Source of the DNA: Isoetes taiwanensis
Taxonomy: Eukaryota > Streptophyta > Lycopodiopsida > Isoetales > Isoetaceae
Length of the DNA: 64,000 nt
Direction: 5' to 3'
Assembly: GCA_021234155.1 (NCBI GenBank)
Contig: JAJEKV010000020.1
Span: 7,734,563-7,798,562, forward strand
Shown in pieces: positions 34,830 to 47,071 of this stretch. How positions within the stretch are numbered: position 1 is the first letter of the stretch; each line of letters starts with the position of its first letter. A program made the translations under genes and the position numbers. The notes under the pieces are model-generated. The model searched no databases, was not told where the DNA came from, and saw nothing but the letters and a program-made list of their open reading frames with translations.

Positions 34830-36430
34830 TTTCCTAAGATTCAGTTATGCCACCACCACTCCCTTCTTCGTCTTCGTCCTCGTAATTACAAGGCTTCTTA
34901 AGCAAGCCGATCGTCCTCTCGCATAGAGGATTGTCAGATTTCAATTTGAAATCATAGCACAGTATAGTCACTTCATGTAAGTTTAGCTCATCCCTACAAC
35001 CCACTTTCTTGGACTTTCTCCCCTTTTCTTGAGTTTTCATTTCTAACTCATATCTACGTTCAAAAGCATTTTTTGAACATGTACCAAGCCAATGAATCTT
35101 GAGTTTAGTCATTAAGCCTTCCTCTTTGACCGTGTCAATTACTTTCATCCAAAAAGTTGAACTTTGTCATCCTCCTCAGTGAGGAGAGCAATTAGCATAC
35201 CTTTAACAATTTCTGTGATATTACCCTGAGGCTCATTCTTGCGTCGTGGTCCGAGGTACATGACTCGATCATTTTTCTTCCTCTACTGCAGGTGCCATTA
35301 TAGCATTGCTTGGATCTGCCTGGTTCTTGGGTTGATAGAAGGCATCAGGCCACTGAAAAGGTTCCCGCAACTGCCGTAGAGCTAAGTTTTGAATTACAAT
35401 CTTTTGTTCAAGAAAGAAACTTCTCTACCACATCTGTTCTTCTTCTAAGAAGTACTTAAAGCCCAAGGAAATCCATTTTCAATGGCTTTCAAGGATCTGA
35501 CTGGGGTACTTTTCTTCCGCTTTGATTCTTTCGGATTTTTTAGAGGAAGTTGCTCAGCATGTTCTACCAAAGAAGTGTCTGGAACAAATTTGAGGAAGCG
35601 CAACCCCTCTGGTGGGCTTCAGTCTTTAGTTGTGGTTTATTTCTTCCCCTATAAAAAGCTTTGTCCATTCTTCAAATAAAACTTCATGTGATGTTGAACG
35701 GTGAGATCATTCAACTTGTTCACAGCTTGTTCTCTATCTGAACGTCGAGAGAAAATAAATTATCTAAAGTCAGCAGCCTCCTTGAAAAGCTCAACCATTG
35801 GAATAGGAGTGTAAGAGTCTTCAATGATTCGAACTAAAGTAGGAAGACAAAAAGCTTTCTTCCTTCTACGACACACAGAAACTTTGCTACACATCTGCTC
35901 TATTTGATTATGAGTGTGCCCTACAAGTAAAAATCCGAGATTTACTTTTCTGAAGATCCTTAGCTCCACTAGCATGGCACAATAAGTAAAGAGTGTTTGG
36001 TTCTTGTTCTTCTTAGTAGTGTTGTCAAGTTGCAGGTAGAGCACTGGTGGTAATTGCTTTTGCTCACACAGCACCTTGGTAAGAATTGTAATTGTGAGGT
36101 TTGAACTTTGGGTCACCATGCAAGTTAGGATACGTTAAGAAGACTTTGCACTTTAGACTTCCTTTGAAGACCATAGCTCCTACAAGGTGGACCTTGACAA
36201 AGCATTCCTCTCGCACATCTTTAAGAATATTCAAGAAATGAGGTAGAGTTGTCTTTTTTTTATCCATTCCATCAAACAATAGACATGTACTGCAGTGGAC
36301 GCTCAAGAGCTTTTTCTCTATGCTTAGCACGTTTTCTTCTCTCGGCTGCTTGTTGTTCACGGTGTCTATCAAGGTTCTGTTGTACAATATCTGTGGCAAA
36401 AATCGGGTTAAAAAAATTATGTGAAGCAAA
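34830..36430 (-). pseudogene. DUF7869-like mobile-element gene, broken
   Basis: Minus-strand frames in order resemble the DUF7869 family found in eukaryotic mobile elements. The 36429-36064 frame has HFLNILKDVREECFVKVHLV. The 36119-35760 frame has QLPPVLYLQLDNTTKKNKN, VELRIFRKVNLGFLLVGHTH and a short Cys/Lys/Arg stretch before LPTLVRIIEDSYTPIP. Further down, a HMKFYLK-like segment, 'KAEEKYPSQI' and the 35148-34834 frame look like its C-terminal part. At least two frame changes and several stops interrupt it. The LDN...NKN...VGHTH core is the strongest evidence. No terminal repeats were identified, so the parent element is unknown. Confidence 0.65.
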
Positions 36431-36594
36431 TGTGAGAATGAAGAACTTTAACTTACTTCTTTCGATCTCTGTCTTTGTAGTTTCTCTTTGACTCTTTAAT
36501 TCTAAATACCTTTAGCAAACAGACGTCCTATATCTTCTGGGAATTTTTACAAGATCGAATTTACTTTTCCACAATGAAGTGTGAGTATGAGATG

Positions 36595-37177
36595 TGTTGA
36601 TCTCGAAGCTGTTAGTCATTGCCTCCCGGTGCGGGACTATTCGCTCCTCGTCGAGACCAGGTCAAGCTCAAAGATCCTCGGTCAACCACGATTCGGACAT
36701 CCAAGCTTCTCTGAAGACTAAGCTGTGCCCTTGATCAAAGCCTTTGGCTCTGTCAAGGAGCCCGCTCGGACAAGTGGCGGCCCCACCGCAGCGTCGGCGT
36801 CGGCGTGATTCTAGGCGCCGGGGAGGCACCGCCAACATTCTGCAAATCGGGGCCTCCTTCCGTGTCGGCAGAGATCGGTCGAGTGTGTCTATATTGGGCC
36901 CAAGGCCATTGTACTATATATATGAGTAGAGTTAGCTCATAAGTTTTTAGATGAGTTTTGAGTCTTGTCTCCTTTCAGTTTTCTCTCTATTGCGAGAGCT
37001 CATGTATTTTCATCATTGATATCAAGGAAGCTTATCATCTTTCTTCCATTTGTTCTTTTCTCTTCTTTTTCTTCTCTTTTCAAAGCCAAATCGCGTGACA
37101 TAGTCCCAGGACTCTCTGTTAGATCCACGGGTCCTCCACAGAGGGTTGTCTTCGAGTTCGAACCCGGACCCCAAACA
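36595..37177 (+). repeat. 5' LTR, 583 bp
   Basis: Matches 47072-47643. The best-conserved block is 'ggcccaaggccattgtacta', the TATATATATGAG box, and the poly-pyrimidine tail. Frames crossing it, such as a 246-codon one starting 36965, are not genes. Confidence 0.88.
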
Positions 37178-37489
37178 CATGTCCGCCACTGCCGGTCCGA
37201 TTTTCTCCTACTTTCTTACAATACGCCATATGCGTCCAGCAATTTCACGCCGGAAGAACTCCTTTCTCGGCGGCATCTCGCTTGGGCGCCATCGGCGTCG
37301 AAAGCTGTTCGCGACATGTATGGATCTGCTTATGACATAGAGGGAGGCCATCTTCGGTCTAGGGCTCGGTCCGCGCCACCCACCCTCGTGTCGGTCTCGT
37401 CCAGTTCCCCCCAAAGCGTGCAAACATTGCTCACAACCTCGGTCCCCTCATCATTATCGGGAGCCTTATCGGCTCAACCTTCTCAACCA

Positions 37490-38824
37490 TACTTTCATAC
37501 CCCAACATGCCTACATCCATCATTCTTCGGGCCATACGCCACTTCCTTTCCAACCATCATCTCCCCGGGTGGCGCGGCTATCCACATGTCTCCTTTCGCC
37601 TGCCGAGGAATATCCTTTCCCTACGTTTCCCAATTGCTCTTCTGTTTACAACCTTACGGATCTCAAAACCAATGCTCCGGCTACTGCCGGTTTCTCAACC
37701 CATGATCACCCCTTCATCGAGGTCCGTCGAGGCACAATGCCCAATCCACCTCAACCTCAATATCCTCACTATCTGTTCGGTCCAGCCCAAAGACTTTCCC
37801 ATCTACCTTCCGGACTGGAACCGGGACTTATCCCACCTTTGGCAACACGAAAGGCAAACCGTTAGACCAAAGTGCTCAGGCCCACATGGAAGAATTTGAG
37901 GCTCTAGCTGTCCTAAATGGGCACGCGCAACCTCAACTGAAATTTCACATCTTTTCCACCACACTGCGTGGCTCTCCTCATCAATGGCTCATGTCCAACA
38001 AAAGCCATTGGAAACAAGATCTGGTCCGAAATGCGCCTTTGCTTTTACGTCTCATTCTGGGGACCACGGATGATGATCAACTTCATCTCAAGCAACTCAA
38101 TGAACTTCAACAAGAGCCCACGAGATCGCCGGGATTTTCGCGGATCGACTTCACATTACGCTTCCGAAGCTCAAGGAGTACCCTACCGTGAGCAGATTTT
38201 GGTCGGTTTCTCCAAGGACTTCCTCGCTATTCGACTCATGATGAATACTGCGTCCAAAACTTTGGAGCGGGGCTATCGACTTTGTCAATCACTCGTCAAT
38301 GTTTCTCCCGAGGCGTGGCTCTTCAAGAGCTCCGTTCATTCCACCTGTCATGGTTCCACAAAGCGGTTTATTCGGCCTCAACACGCTAATCCACAGTAGC
38401 GGTCAAATCTGGTGCCATATTTGCAAATATCAAGGCCATTTGGCCAATGAGTGCAACTCCACCAATGGCCGCCTCATTGCAAGCGATGCAACATGTGCAA
38501 TCATGCCCGCGGAAGAGTGCACTCGCACTCATCCCACACCGTTCGCAACAAAATGGTTTATCAAGTACAAACCACACCTCGGTCCCAAAGCGCACTATCG
38601 GTGACCACCTCAAAAAGGTGCAGGCCGCATAACTCTATCGACAGCGGGACCAACCACGGGGATCCAACCAACGTCCTCCTTTTGATCCTTCTAAAGCTCG
38701 GTGCTATCTTTGTCAAGAATGGGGTCATACCACCACGGCGTGCCCTCAACTTCCACAAGTTCAGGTCCGGCTTCACGGCACAAATCGGACCACATCGGTC
38801 CGCCTCACGACTTACCAACTCGGC
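37490..38824 (+). pseudogene. gag of the 11-kb Ty3/gypsy element (degenerate)
   Basis: Gag core segments are spread over frames: HMEEFEALAVLNGHAQPQLK (37886 frame), FHIFSTTLRGSPHQWLM, then LVGFSKDFLAIRLMMN (about 38200). Two CCHC zinc knuckles follow: CHICKYQGHLANEC (38413-38454) and CYLCQEWGHTTTAC (38702-38743), for binding the element RNA. An extra 'CKRCNMCNH' stretch lies between them. Several frame changes make it non-functional here. It runs directly into the protease frame. Confidence 0.75.
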
Positions 38825-40156
38825 TTGCTAATGGCAAACAAGGCCCGCGACCGATCCTCAAGAAGCCCCCAAGCGCCTCGGCAATCACGCTATCAACCAG
38901 CTCCAAACAAATCAACCTCGAATTTGGATCAACAAGCCCAAGAGGAAATTTTTCGGGCACTTAATCCTCCCGCAAAACCGTCAAATTGGGTTGGTCTAGT
39001 TTCACGCCGGACCAAGGCATCACGCCCCTTGACTATTATTCGGAAGGACCGCGAACCCGCTTTGCGGTTGACACCCTTCCTCATCAGACGAAAAAAAGGT
39101 TCACTTTGCACTGACTTAGAAAAGCTCATGCCAAATGTCATGCCCAAAGTTCGCCAAAGCATTTTGAATCTCATGCAAGCAGCTGAAGGCCGCACATTGG
39201 CCAATGTTCATGCCACCACTCGAGCTCAACAAAGACACGATCCACCTTCAACATCTCAACCTCCACGCTCTCAGACATATCCCAATATAGCAGCCGAGGT
39301 TGACTTACTCAAAGAAGTTGCTGCTTCCCTGCCACGCACTCCCGCACCTGTGGAACCAGCAGATCCTTTTTCTCATGTACCTCTAGAACTCCAAGAGGAG
39401 CTTGCCAAGATCAAAATTCCTTTAAGCTTGGCAACCATTTTAAAACTCTGTCCTGCTCTCAAGGACCAGTTACCACTCCCAACTGTTTTAGTTGGGGCTG
39501 TGGCTACCTCTACACCCACGGTCCATGCAACGGTGGGAAATCAGCAAGTCAACCATGTTCAAATCGATGGAGGTAGTGCAGTCAATCTCATCACGGACAA
39601 ACTCCGCAAACAAATGGGCATCACACAACTCTTTCGTGCCCCATATGACATCAAATTGGCTAATGGCCATATCACGAGACCTCAAGGCGTCACACCTATT
39701 CTACACATCAACATTGGTGATCTCCGCTTTCCCATGGAATTTGGAGTTTGGAAAGCTGGTGAAGATCCAGGTGACTATGAAATGCTGGTGGGAAGACCCT
39801 TTCTCCGCCAGGCAAAGAGTATCCATTACTGGGCCACGGACCAGTTAGTCATCACAGATGGTCATCTCAATGCCACAATGGACTTGCAAACAGGCCGGAT
39901 CATTTCCGTTGACAATGCGGAACCCTCTCTCTCAGACACTGATTCTGAAGACGCTCAGAATATTTATCAAGTTCAGGCTACCCCTGCGCGTCTGCCTCTG
40001 TCATCCTACCCCGAATATGCTGATCCTTGGGGAGAAATGACTCTTGATCAGGACCAGGCTGTGGCTGCCTTGCTTGACCCCTACCTGGCTCCTTGCAATG
40101 AATCCAACGCGTTGATCACTTTTTCAGATACGGACACACCGGCAACTCCTGGCTGA
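38825..40156 (+). CDS. Gag-end / aspartic protease frame of the 11-kb Ty3/gypsy element (443 codons)
   Basis: This is the longest intact frame of the element. Its first ~200 residues are a basic and proline-rich linker. Then VNHVQIDGGSAVNLITDKLR gives the protease active site, with D-G-G in place of the usual D-S/T-G, as in some plant Tat/Athila-type elements. It is followed by LANGHITRPQGVTPIL and MLVGRPFLRQAKSIHYW, the flap and second conserved motif. The C-terminal part is acidic. The ATG at the start is not necessarily the original start, since gag upstream is frame-broken. The protease would cleave the polyprotein during particle maturation. Confidence 0.75.
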   Translation: MLMANKARDRSSRSPQAPRQSRYQPAPNKSTSNLDQQAQEEIFRALNPPAKPSNWVGLVSRRTKASRPLTIIRKDREPALRLTPFLIRRKKGSLCTDLEKLMPNVMPKVRQSILNLMQAAEGRTLANVHATTRAQQRHDPPSTSQPPRSQTYPNIAAEVDLLKEVAASLPRTPAPVEPADPFSHVPLELQEELAKIKIPLSLATILKLCPALKDQLPLPTVLVGAVATSTPTVHATVGNQQVNHVQIDGGSAVNLITDKLRKQMGITQLFRAPYDIKLANGHITRPQGVTPILHINIGDLRFPMEFGVWKAGEDPGDYEMLVGRPFLRQAKSIHYWATDQLVITDGHLNATMDLQTGRIISVDNAEPSLSDTDSEDAQNIYQVQATPARLPLSSYPEYADPWGEMTLDQDQAVAALLDPYLAPCNESNALITFSDTDTPATPG

Positions 40157-40199
40157 TGTACACGCCGCCATGAAGCAACCATCGCTAGATGACACCGAG

Positions 40200-41640
40200 C
40201 AACCCTCTTTTTACCACGCCAAAGTGCCACGCATCCGTTATGCTCCAACCTCCCGCACACATTGTCCGGGATATGAAGTCATACCCCATATTCGGACTCC
40301 ACTCAAGTCGAAATTGTGGATGTTGGCAACAATCAACCCGTCTCAGATTGCTGCAAACCTTAGGCTCCTTATCGTAACAGGCCCGTCCGCATTTTGTTCA
40401 AAAAAAATTCAAACACATTTTCGCCGAGTTACAAAGATCGCGGGGAATCAACAAAAGCTTGGGGAACTCACCATTCCTACCAAATCTGATGCCACGACCC
40501 GGCAGCAACAACGATGCGATGTGAGCTCAACCCTAATTACGCGGATCGCGTCAAGGCGAAATTGACAAACTCCTTGCCGCAGGTTTGATCTATGAGGTCA
40601 AACATTTCGAATGGGTGAGCCCTATCGTCATTGCCCTTAAGCACAATGGTAAGATCCGTACCGTGTAGACTATCGGAAACTCAATCGGGCCACGGGCGTG
40701 ATCATTTTCCACTTCCCTTCACGGACCAAGCCCGGAAGAAGTGGTTTGGACATGAGATGTACTCCTTTATGGATGGTTTCTCGGCTACAATCAAATCTCC
40801 ATCAAAGAATCTGATCAACTCAAGACCACTTTCACCACCCCGTGGGGCACTTTTGCCTACAAGGTGGTTCCTTTTGGATTATCCAACTCTCCTTCAACAT
40901 TTCAACGCATCATGCTCTCCGTTTTTCATGATTTCATGAAGGAAAATCCCTTCTTGCAAATTTTTCAAGATGACTTCTCTGCCTACAGTTCCATGGCTGA
41001 CCATTTGGATAAATTGGAACTCGTCTTTCAGAAATGTGATGAGTCCGGCATTAGTCTCAATCCTGAGAAATGCACCTTTTGCGTCACTTCTGGTGTTCTG
41101 TTAGGCCATGTTGTCAAAATAAGCGAGGAATCACCACCGATCCCCGCCAAAATCAGTTGTGTGCTAAAAGCTCAAGCACCAGCCAATATCAAAGAGACAC
41201 GCTCTTTCCTAGGAAAGGTCAATTATTACTCCACCTTCATACCTGGACTGGCAGCCATTGCAGATCCCATTCATAAACTCACGGGTGACGAATCCACCTG
41301 GGCTTGGAATTCCTGTGCTGAAGTCGCTTCCAACAAATTTGAAGCTTTTGCTTACTCGAGCACCGTACTTGTTCCTCCTCAATGGGACAAGCCCTTTCAC
41401 GTTCATGTCGATGTCTCGGCGTTTGCTATTGGAGCTGTTCTTTCTCAAGAATATGATGCGCACACTGATAAACCAAATCGCTATGCCACCGAAAACTCAA
41501 TTTCGGCTGGCGCAACTATTTCGGGCCACGGGCGTGAAGCTTTGGGTCTCATTTTCGTGTCCAACGCTTCCGTCATTACCTTTTGGGCAGTCAAATCAAG
41601 TTCTTTGTGGACCACCAAGCACTTCTCTATTTGATCAACA
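40200..41640 (+). pseudogene. Reverse transcriptase / RNase H of the 11-kb element (broken)
   Basis: The N-terminal RT is scattered over frames, with remnants such as a YNQISIKESDQLKTTFTTPW segment near 40800. From 40864 a 256-codon frame carries VVPFGLSNSPSTFQRIM, the catalytic F-x-DD motif (FQDDFSAYS, for the usual YxDD), SLNPEKCTFCV, and the thumb/connection ETRSFLGKVNYYSTFIPGLA. RNase H begins at FHVHVDVSAFAIGAVLSQE but then degenerates. At least three frame changes occur, including around 40600-40860. Confidence 0.8.
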
Positions 41641-41959
41641 AATCCACGCCCGCGGTCGCATTGCTTTCGTTGGGTCCTTCTTCTCCAAGAATTTGCTCCT
41701 TTTGAAATCGTTCATAAGGGTGGCAAATCTCATGTTGTTCGGATTATCTTTCACGCATCCACACGGATGATCCCGCAGAGGAGTCTCGGGCGCCTTCCAC
41801 GATGCTCAACTTTTTTAGTCACGGCAACACCACATTGGTTCCATGATTTTCAGCGTTACCTCCTCACCGGTGCTCTTCCACGGAAGATGAGATGCTCTCT
41901 CGCCTTGGCGACAATCCCGTCGCCATCAATTCCTCAGGAGGTCCGTGACTACACCATGG

Positions 41960-43172
41960 TTGCGGACATCTCTACAAAAAAAGGTAAGGACACCATCCTT
42001 CCGTATTTGTGTGTTCTCCCTCATGAAGTTCCGGACATTGTTCGTGAAGCTCATCAAGGGCTAGGTGGTGGTCATTTTCATGGTGACACCACGACGCATA
42101 AAATTCTTCTTCCGGGTATTATTGGCCCACGCTCTTCAAAGATGCTCACGCCACGCCAAGACGTGTGACGCTTGCCCGGCCGGGTGGGGCGCCCCACGCC
42201 CGTGGCGCTCTTCCCTTGGCGCCGGCCGCCACGCCCACTTCCGCCGACAAATGGGGAATGGACTTTGTGGGACCTATAGACCCTCGGTAGCGGCACACTT
42301 CGTGCGATACATCCCGGTTCTCACCGACCACGCCACCAAATGGGCGGAAGCTTGTGCACTTCCGGCACAACACTGCTGCCCAAAGCCGCGGCTGAGTCCT
42401 CTATCAACAAATCATCACGCGATTGATACCGCCCCTACCTGAGCTGGTCGGTGATCGTGGTGTTCATTTCATCAATCATACTATCAAAGAGCTGACGGAT
42501 TATCTCTTGATACATCATCACAAGAGCACACCTTACTATCCTCAAGGCAATGGGTTGGCCGAAAGCACCAACAAAACTCTGGTCACCATTCTAAAGAAAA
42601 TTTGTGACGCTTCCCGCACAGATTGGCAGACAAAACTTCCTACAGTTCTTTGGGCCTACAATACTTGTTTCAAGATTGCTACGGGTCACACTCCTTTTAA
42701 ATTGGTTTATGGTCAGGAAGCTCTAATGCCCTTTGAATTCATTCTTCCAACACTCCGGTTTCAACTGGCTACTGCTCATAATCCACCAGCTGCTCTCAAA
42801 GAACGGGTCTATCAATTAGAACAGTTGGATGAACTTCGCAGGGATGCTTATATTCGTGTTCTTCATGGACAACAGTTGCAAAAATCTTTACATGACAAAC
42901 GTTTGAAGACAAAAACATTCAAACAAGGAGATTTGGTTCTTCTTTATGATTCCAGGTACAAAAATTTTCCGGGTAAACTCAAGTTTCGTTGGCTTGGCCC
43001 TTATCAAATTGTTCAAGTGGTTAGACCCAGTGTTTTCCAACTAGCTGAATTAGATGGCACTCCATTACCTACATTAGTTAATGGTTTTCGTCTCAAAGCA
43101 TTTCAGCACACAGAAAGTGAACATCCCAACACAGAGACAGTTCCAGAATCAAACACCACAGAAAGTGACTAG
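41960..43172 (+). pseudogene. Integrase of the 11-kb Ty3/gypsy element (broken upstream, intact C-terminal half)
   Basis: An HHCC zinc-binding region is seen around HQGLGGGHFHGDTTTHKIL (42050) and a CDAC in another frame. The first catalytic Asp lies near 'WGMDFVGP', out of frame, followed by LTDHATKWAEACALP. The intact 249-codon frame from 42423 has the second Asp in ELVGDRGVHFINHTI, the catalytic Glu in QGNGLAESTNKTL, and a GPY/F-type C-terminal motif (FRWLGPYQIVQ). There is no chromodomain after it. The frame stops at 43172. Confidence 0.8.
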
Positions 43173-46100
43173 AAAGGCGGTAGATTATATTATAGTGGAG
43201 AATTTTTACAAAATGTGGGCGCCGCCCAGCTATTTCCGCTATGGGCACTGCCCTATATACAAAAACGGGCTCAGAGCCCTATCTACTAAGTCCTAAGAGG
43301 AAAAACCCTCTACTCCGGGTTCGGAGCAGAGGTGATGCGGAGGAGATGGTAGAGGTTACGCCCGGATCCGAAGGGTGCGAGAACCACCTCCATCCGTTGG
43401 TCTTCGGTCGGGATGTTCAGCCATCCCCAAGCACACCACCCGTCCATGCGAATGCCACGGTTGTGTGGGCGAGAGATCGAGCAGTTCATCTTACAAGTGA
43501 TCCACTCGGCGGTTAAATTCACGGCATGGTGCAATCTTCGTTCAAACCAGCGGCGACCATCTTGGCGCCATCGGATGCCTTCGTTTCTCTTGGTTCGTCT
43601 TATATAGCCAAGCGAGGACCTCCTTTGTCGGCGTGGACCAATCACACAAATCGCCAGCGTGTTTGCAATGCAAAATTTGTTTCTAAAGGAGAATCTATTC
43701 TCCGTAGCATATCTAGCAATGGTACCTTCGACACATTCCTTTTAATGATATCCCACTTCGAAGTTGCCCGGCATTGAATGCCATTCCTTCTTTCCACGCC
43801 CGTCGAACATTAATGGGTGTCCTTTGCCATCTGTCACATCCGATCTTTCTTTCACGTCTCATCCTCACCGTCCATTGCTTCTCCCTTACGTTTTTGGGGA
43901 CTTAGCCAAATTTTTGCCTCTCAATCCCCTTCTTCGCATCTCTTGACACCTGGCATCATCAACGGTTCCTGTTTCGCACTCTTCATACCTCTTCACCTCC
44001 AATTGTGCGCCCTAAAACAAACCTTTTCGTTCCTCTGCGCCTTCATCCTCTGTGCTCGACTTTCGTCTTACGCCTTTGGCATCTCTCTTCGATTCGCAAA
44101 TCATTCTCATGGCTGCCCAAAGATTTTCTACACTTCAACTCTTGCTCCCAAGGATCCGCCCTTTTGCATCTCAGATCTTTCTTGACGCCCACTTTCCATG
44201 AAGCCCTTTGTTGGCCCCAATAAAGATGTCATTTGAGCGACACGGCTTTTGAATTTTCTCAAATGGAACTTCCGCTCCAAATCTGCCCGATTCGCGGTGA
44301 GTTCATCGCCAATATTGTTAACAGACCGCAAAGAATTACACCTGCGCGTGGTCGATGGCACCACTATTTCATTGACTCAACACTTGATTTACGAGGTATT
44401 TCATATTCCCTTGCACTCTTTTGTGTATCATGGTGCGCTATCCGGGATATTGATGTCACGAGTTTGGTGCACACCGCTTATCACGCCAATGTCCATCGTC
44501 GACCAATATCGCCAAGCCTCATGAGAGACTTTTTGTAAAATTTTTTGTATGAAATTCCTTGGGTATTCTATCAAGAACACCCATATCAATAAGCCTTTCT
44601 ATAACCTGGTCCTTATTGCTACACATTCCAAGCACCACATAGATTGGCCCCAAATGATGTTCTATCGTCTTCTCCAAGAAATGGACCGCCGGGCACCACT
44701 TCCATTTTCGAGGTTTACGTGGGAGGGCACTTTCAAGCCCTCATCCGCCATTACTTCCCTCCCACACCACCAAATTCTCATACTTCCACTCGGCAGCTCC
44801 TTCCAAGTCAATCACCAAGTGGGCACATCACGCCCATCTTCCCCCGGGTCATGACCCAGTCCACACTCATGTCTTTGTCTCTTCCTCCGCTACACCATCC
44901 ACTTCACACCATTTTTCACAAACCTCCCACACGTGCAACAGCCAATTCCACCACCACAACACCCTCGCGTCGGTTGTTGTATCAAGATCGCCAGGATGCT
45001 CAAGCCGCCGCACTTAAGTTCTGAGGAATCGGGGCGGCTCTTATGGCGAGGGGTTCAACGGGCACTAGAGGCCTCGATGCGGTACACCAAGACCTTCAAG
45101 GCCGCAACTGCCCAAGTTGCAACTTTGGGAGGCCAAACTTCAAGACAAGCATGAAGCTCTCTTACGGGCTCATGCGGATCTCAAGAGTACACAAGCTCAA
45201 GTCGACCAACTTTCGCGGATCAAGGCGGGCTCGGCTCGGTCAGAAATTCGGACTCTCTTGGAGCACAACAAGTCCAAATTTGCTCTCCGAGTACCAAGGA
45301 TGAAGATATTGCTAAACTCAATGCCTTGTACTTCGGGCGTGTGAAAACTTCCGCACTCAAGTTCAAAATCTTTCACCTAGAGATGCTCAAGTTGCCTCCT
45401 TGGCGGCTCGACTTTCTACGGAGACCTCTCGGATCACCTCTCTTCAAGATCGACTTACAGAGGTGCGAGAAACAAAAAATACTTCGATGGCGGAGATTGC
45501 CGTGCTTCGTCTCAATACACACCGGAAATCTTCCTCCCGGTCAATCCTTTCGAAGCGGGTCGTGACGATCCACGCCTCCTACTTGAAAAGGACAATAGGA
45601 TCCGTGATCTCGAACAACATTTGCGGCAAGCTATTCGATCTGGCGATGAGGCTCAAACCAAACTTGGCCGGACTTCAATTCTTCCTGTGAGAATGCCGGT
45701 GGACTTCCCGGCTCCCTCCCCGCTATCATGATTATGTGGTTGCTCACGCCACCTCTTCCTTTCAAAAGTGGCACGCGGTGATGGCCCCTGTGGATATCCC
45801 GAAAGCGGGTCTGATTTTTTCTCTCGGATTTGGCGAACTCTCCATTGAAGACAAAGGGTTGTGTTGTGCCCTTGTTGTCTTTGATCTCATACACTTGCCG
45901 ATCCCGACTTTCTCACATTCGCGTGGTTCAGCCCATGGCTTATATTTTCATGATTTCTATCCGGGTGATACGGGAAAATTTTGGCAATGGGCCACGCCAA
46001 TTGTTCGGTGGTGACCCCTTTGCAAGCAATGGGTGCTTCGGGGATAACAATCCATATCTTGCGGATCCTTTCGGACCCAAACTTTTCATCGAGGTACATG

Positions 46101-47071
46101 CGAGCTTGCCAATCATTTATCTCTCGGTTTAAGCGGGGCCTGAACAAATCGAAGTATCTAGGACATCCCAAGATCTTCCCTATGCACAAGTCTATATCAA
46201 GCACCTCGCTGGATTTACAATCGCCATGAGGGCTCGTTGGATAGCAAGGCGGTCCCCCCAGGATGGGATAGCCCTCTGTCAACTCTCGACTCTCTGCTTC
46301 TCTTTGGGATCGCTGGTGTCGGGCACTTGATCCGATCTTGTCGATCCAATTGAGGGAGGAGCTTTCAAGAAACCCGCATACCGGGCATGGTTCCTTCTCC
46401 CTATGCTTCCACGGGTGTACCTCCCGCCCGGGTTCGACTTCGATTGGCGCCTTCCTTTTTGGACCAAGGTCATGGATGGTCATGCGGCTGGACACCACCT
46501 CGGATCTCGGACGGATCTCGGTGGGATCCACGTTTTGTTCGCCCGATCACATTGGGAAGAAGGTGCTACTACGGACAACACCACAAATTGGATCTACATT
46601 GCTAATGGCGTGGTTGGCAACGCCAGCGGATGCGCTTCATGGTCTCAACACCTTCTTGCGAGCGCCTCCACCTCACGATCCTTGTCCATCTTCAAGCGAG
46701 GATTTTGCGCTGCCCTCAAATGCATTTTGCTCGGCTCCTTAAATCGGCGTCCCATTTTCATTTTTGCAATCCAAATGCGGCGTCGGTGCTTTTGGCCTTC
46801 GATTTGTCTCCTCATGGAGTGTCGATTACATTTCTTGAGGCGCCCACGCGCACTTGAAGACATGGTGCGCTCTCGTTTTTCTTATTGATGCTGATCCTGC
46901 GGCTTGGCCAAGACACACCTCAAGCTCTTCAATCACGCCAAGATCTCATCGGCCCAATTACCATAATGGGGCGATCCTCACTCCCGTGAGGATCACTTTG
47001 AGGCCGATGGCTTCCCCTCCGGCAAACGCTTCCTCCTTTTCTTCACTCACGAGTGTCGTTTGGTGGGGGAG
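43173..47071 (+). other. 3' accessory region of the 11-kb element, degenerate
   Basis: About 3.9 kb lies between integrase and the 3' LTR. Plus-strand segments look protein-like but broken: LHLRVVDGTTISLTQHLIYE (44300s), KPFYNLVLIATHSKHHIDWP with FYRLLQEM (44590-44690), a helical LRAHADLKSTQAQVDQLSRI (45160s), and FSLGFGELSIEDKGLC (45820s). This resembles the extra 3' coding region of Tat/Athila-like elements. A 214-codon minus-strand frame (46531-45887) is open but has no family signal. No product can be named. Confidence 0.5.
47062..47071 (+). other. Polypurine tract GGTGGGGGAG
   Basis: The purine run directly precedes the TGTTGA start of the 3' LTR. Confidence 0.65.

Noticed and set aside
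36965-37705. A 246-codon plus-strand frame
   Set aside because: It begins inside the LTR and runs into the leader with no family signal; it is LTR sequence open by chance.
45887-46531. A 214-codon minus-strand frame
   Set aside because: No recognisable motif, antisense to the element, and overlapping protein-like pieces on the plus strand.
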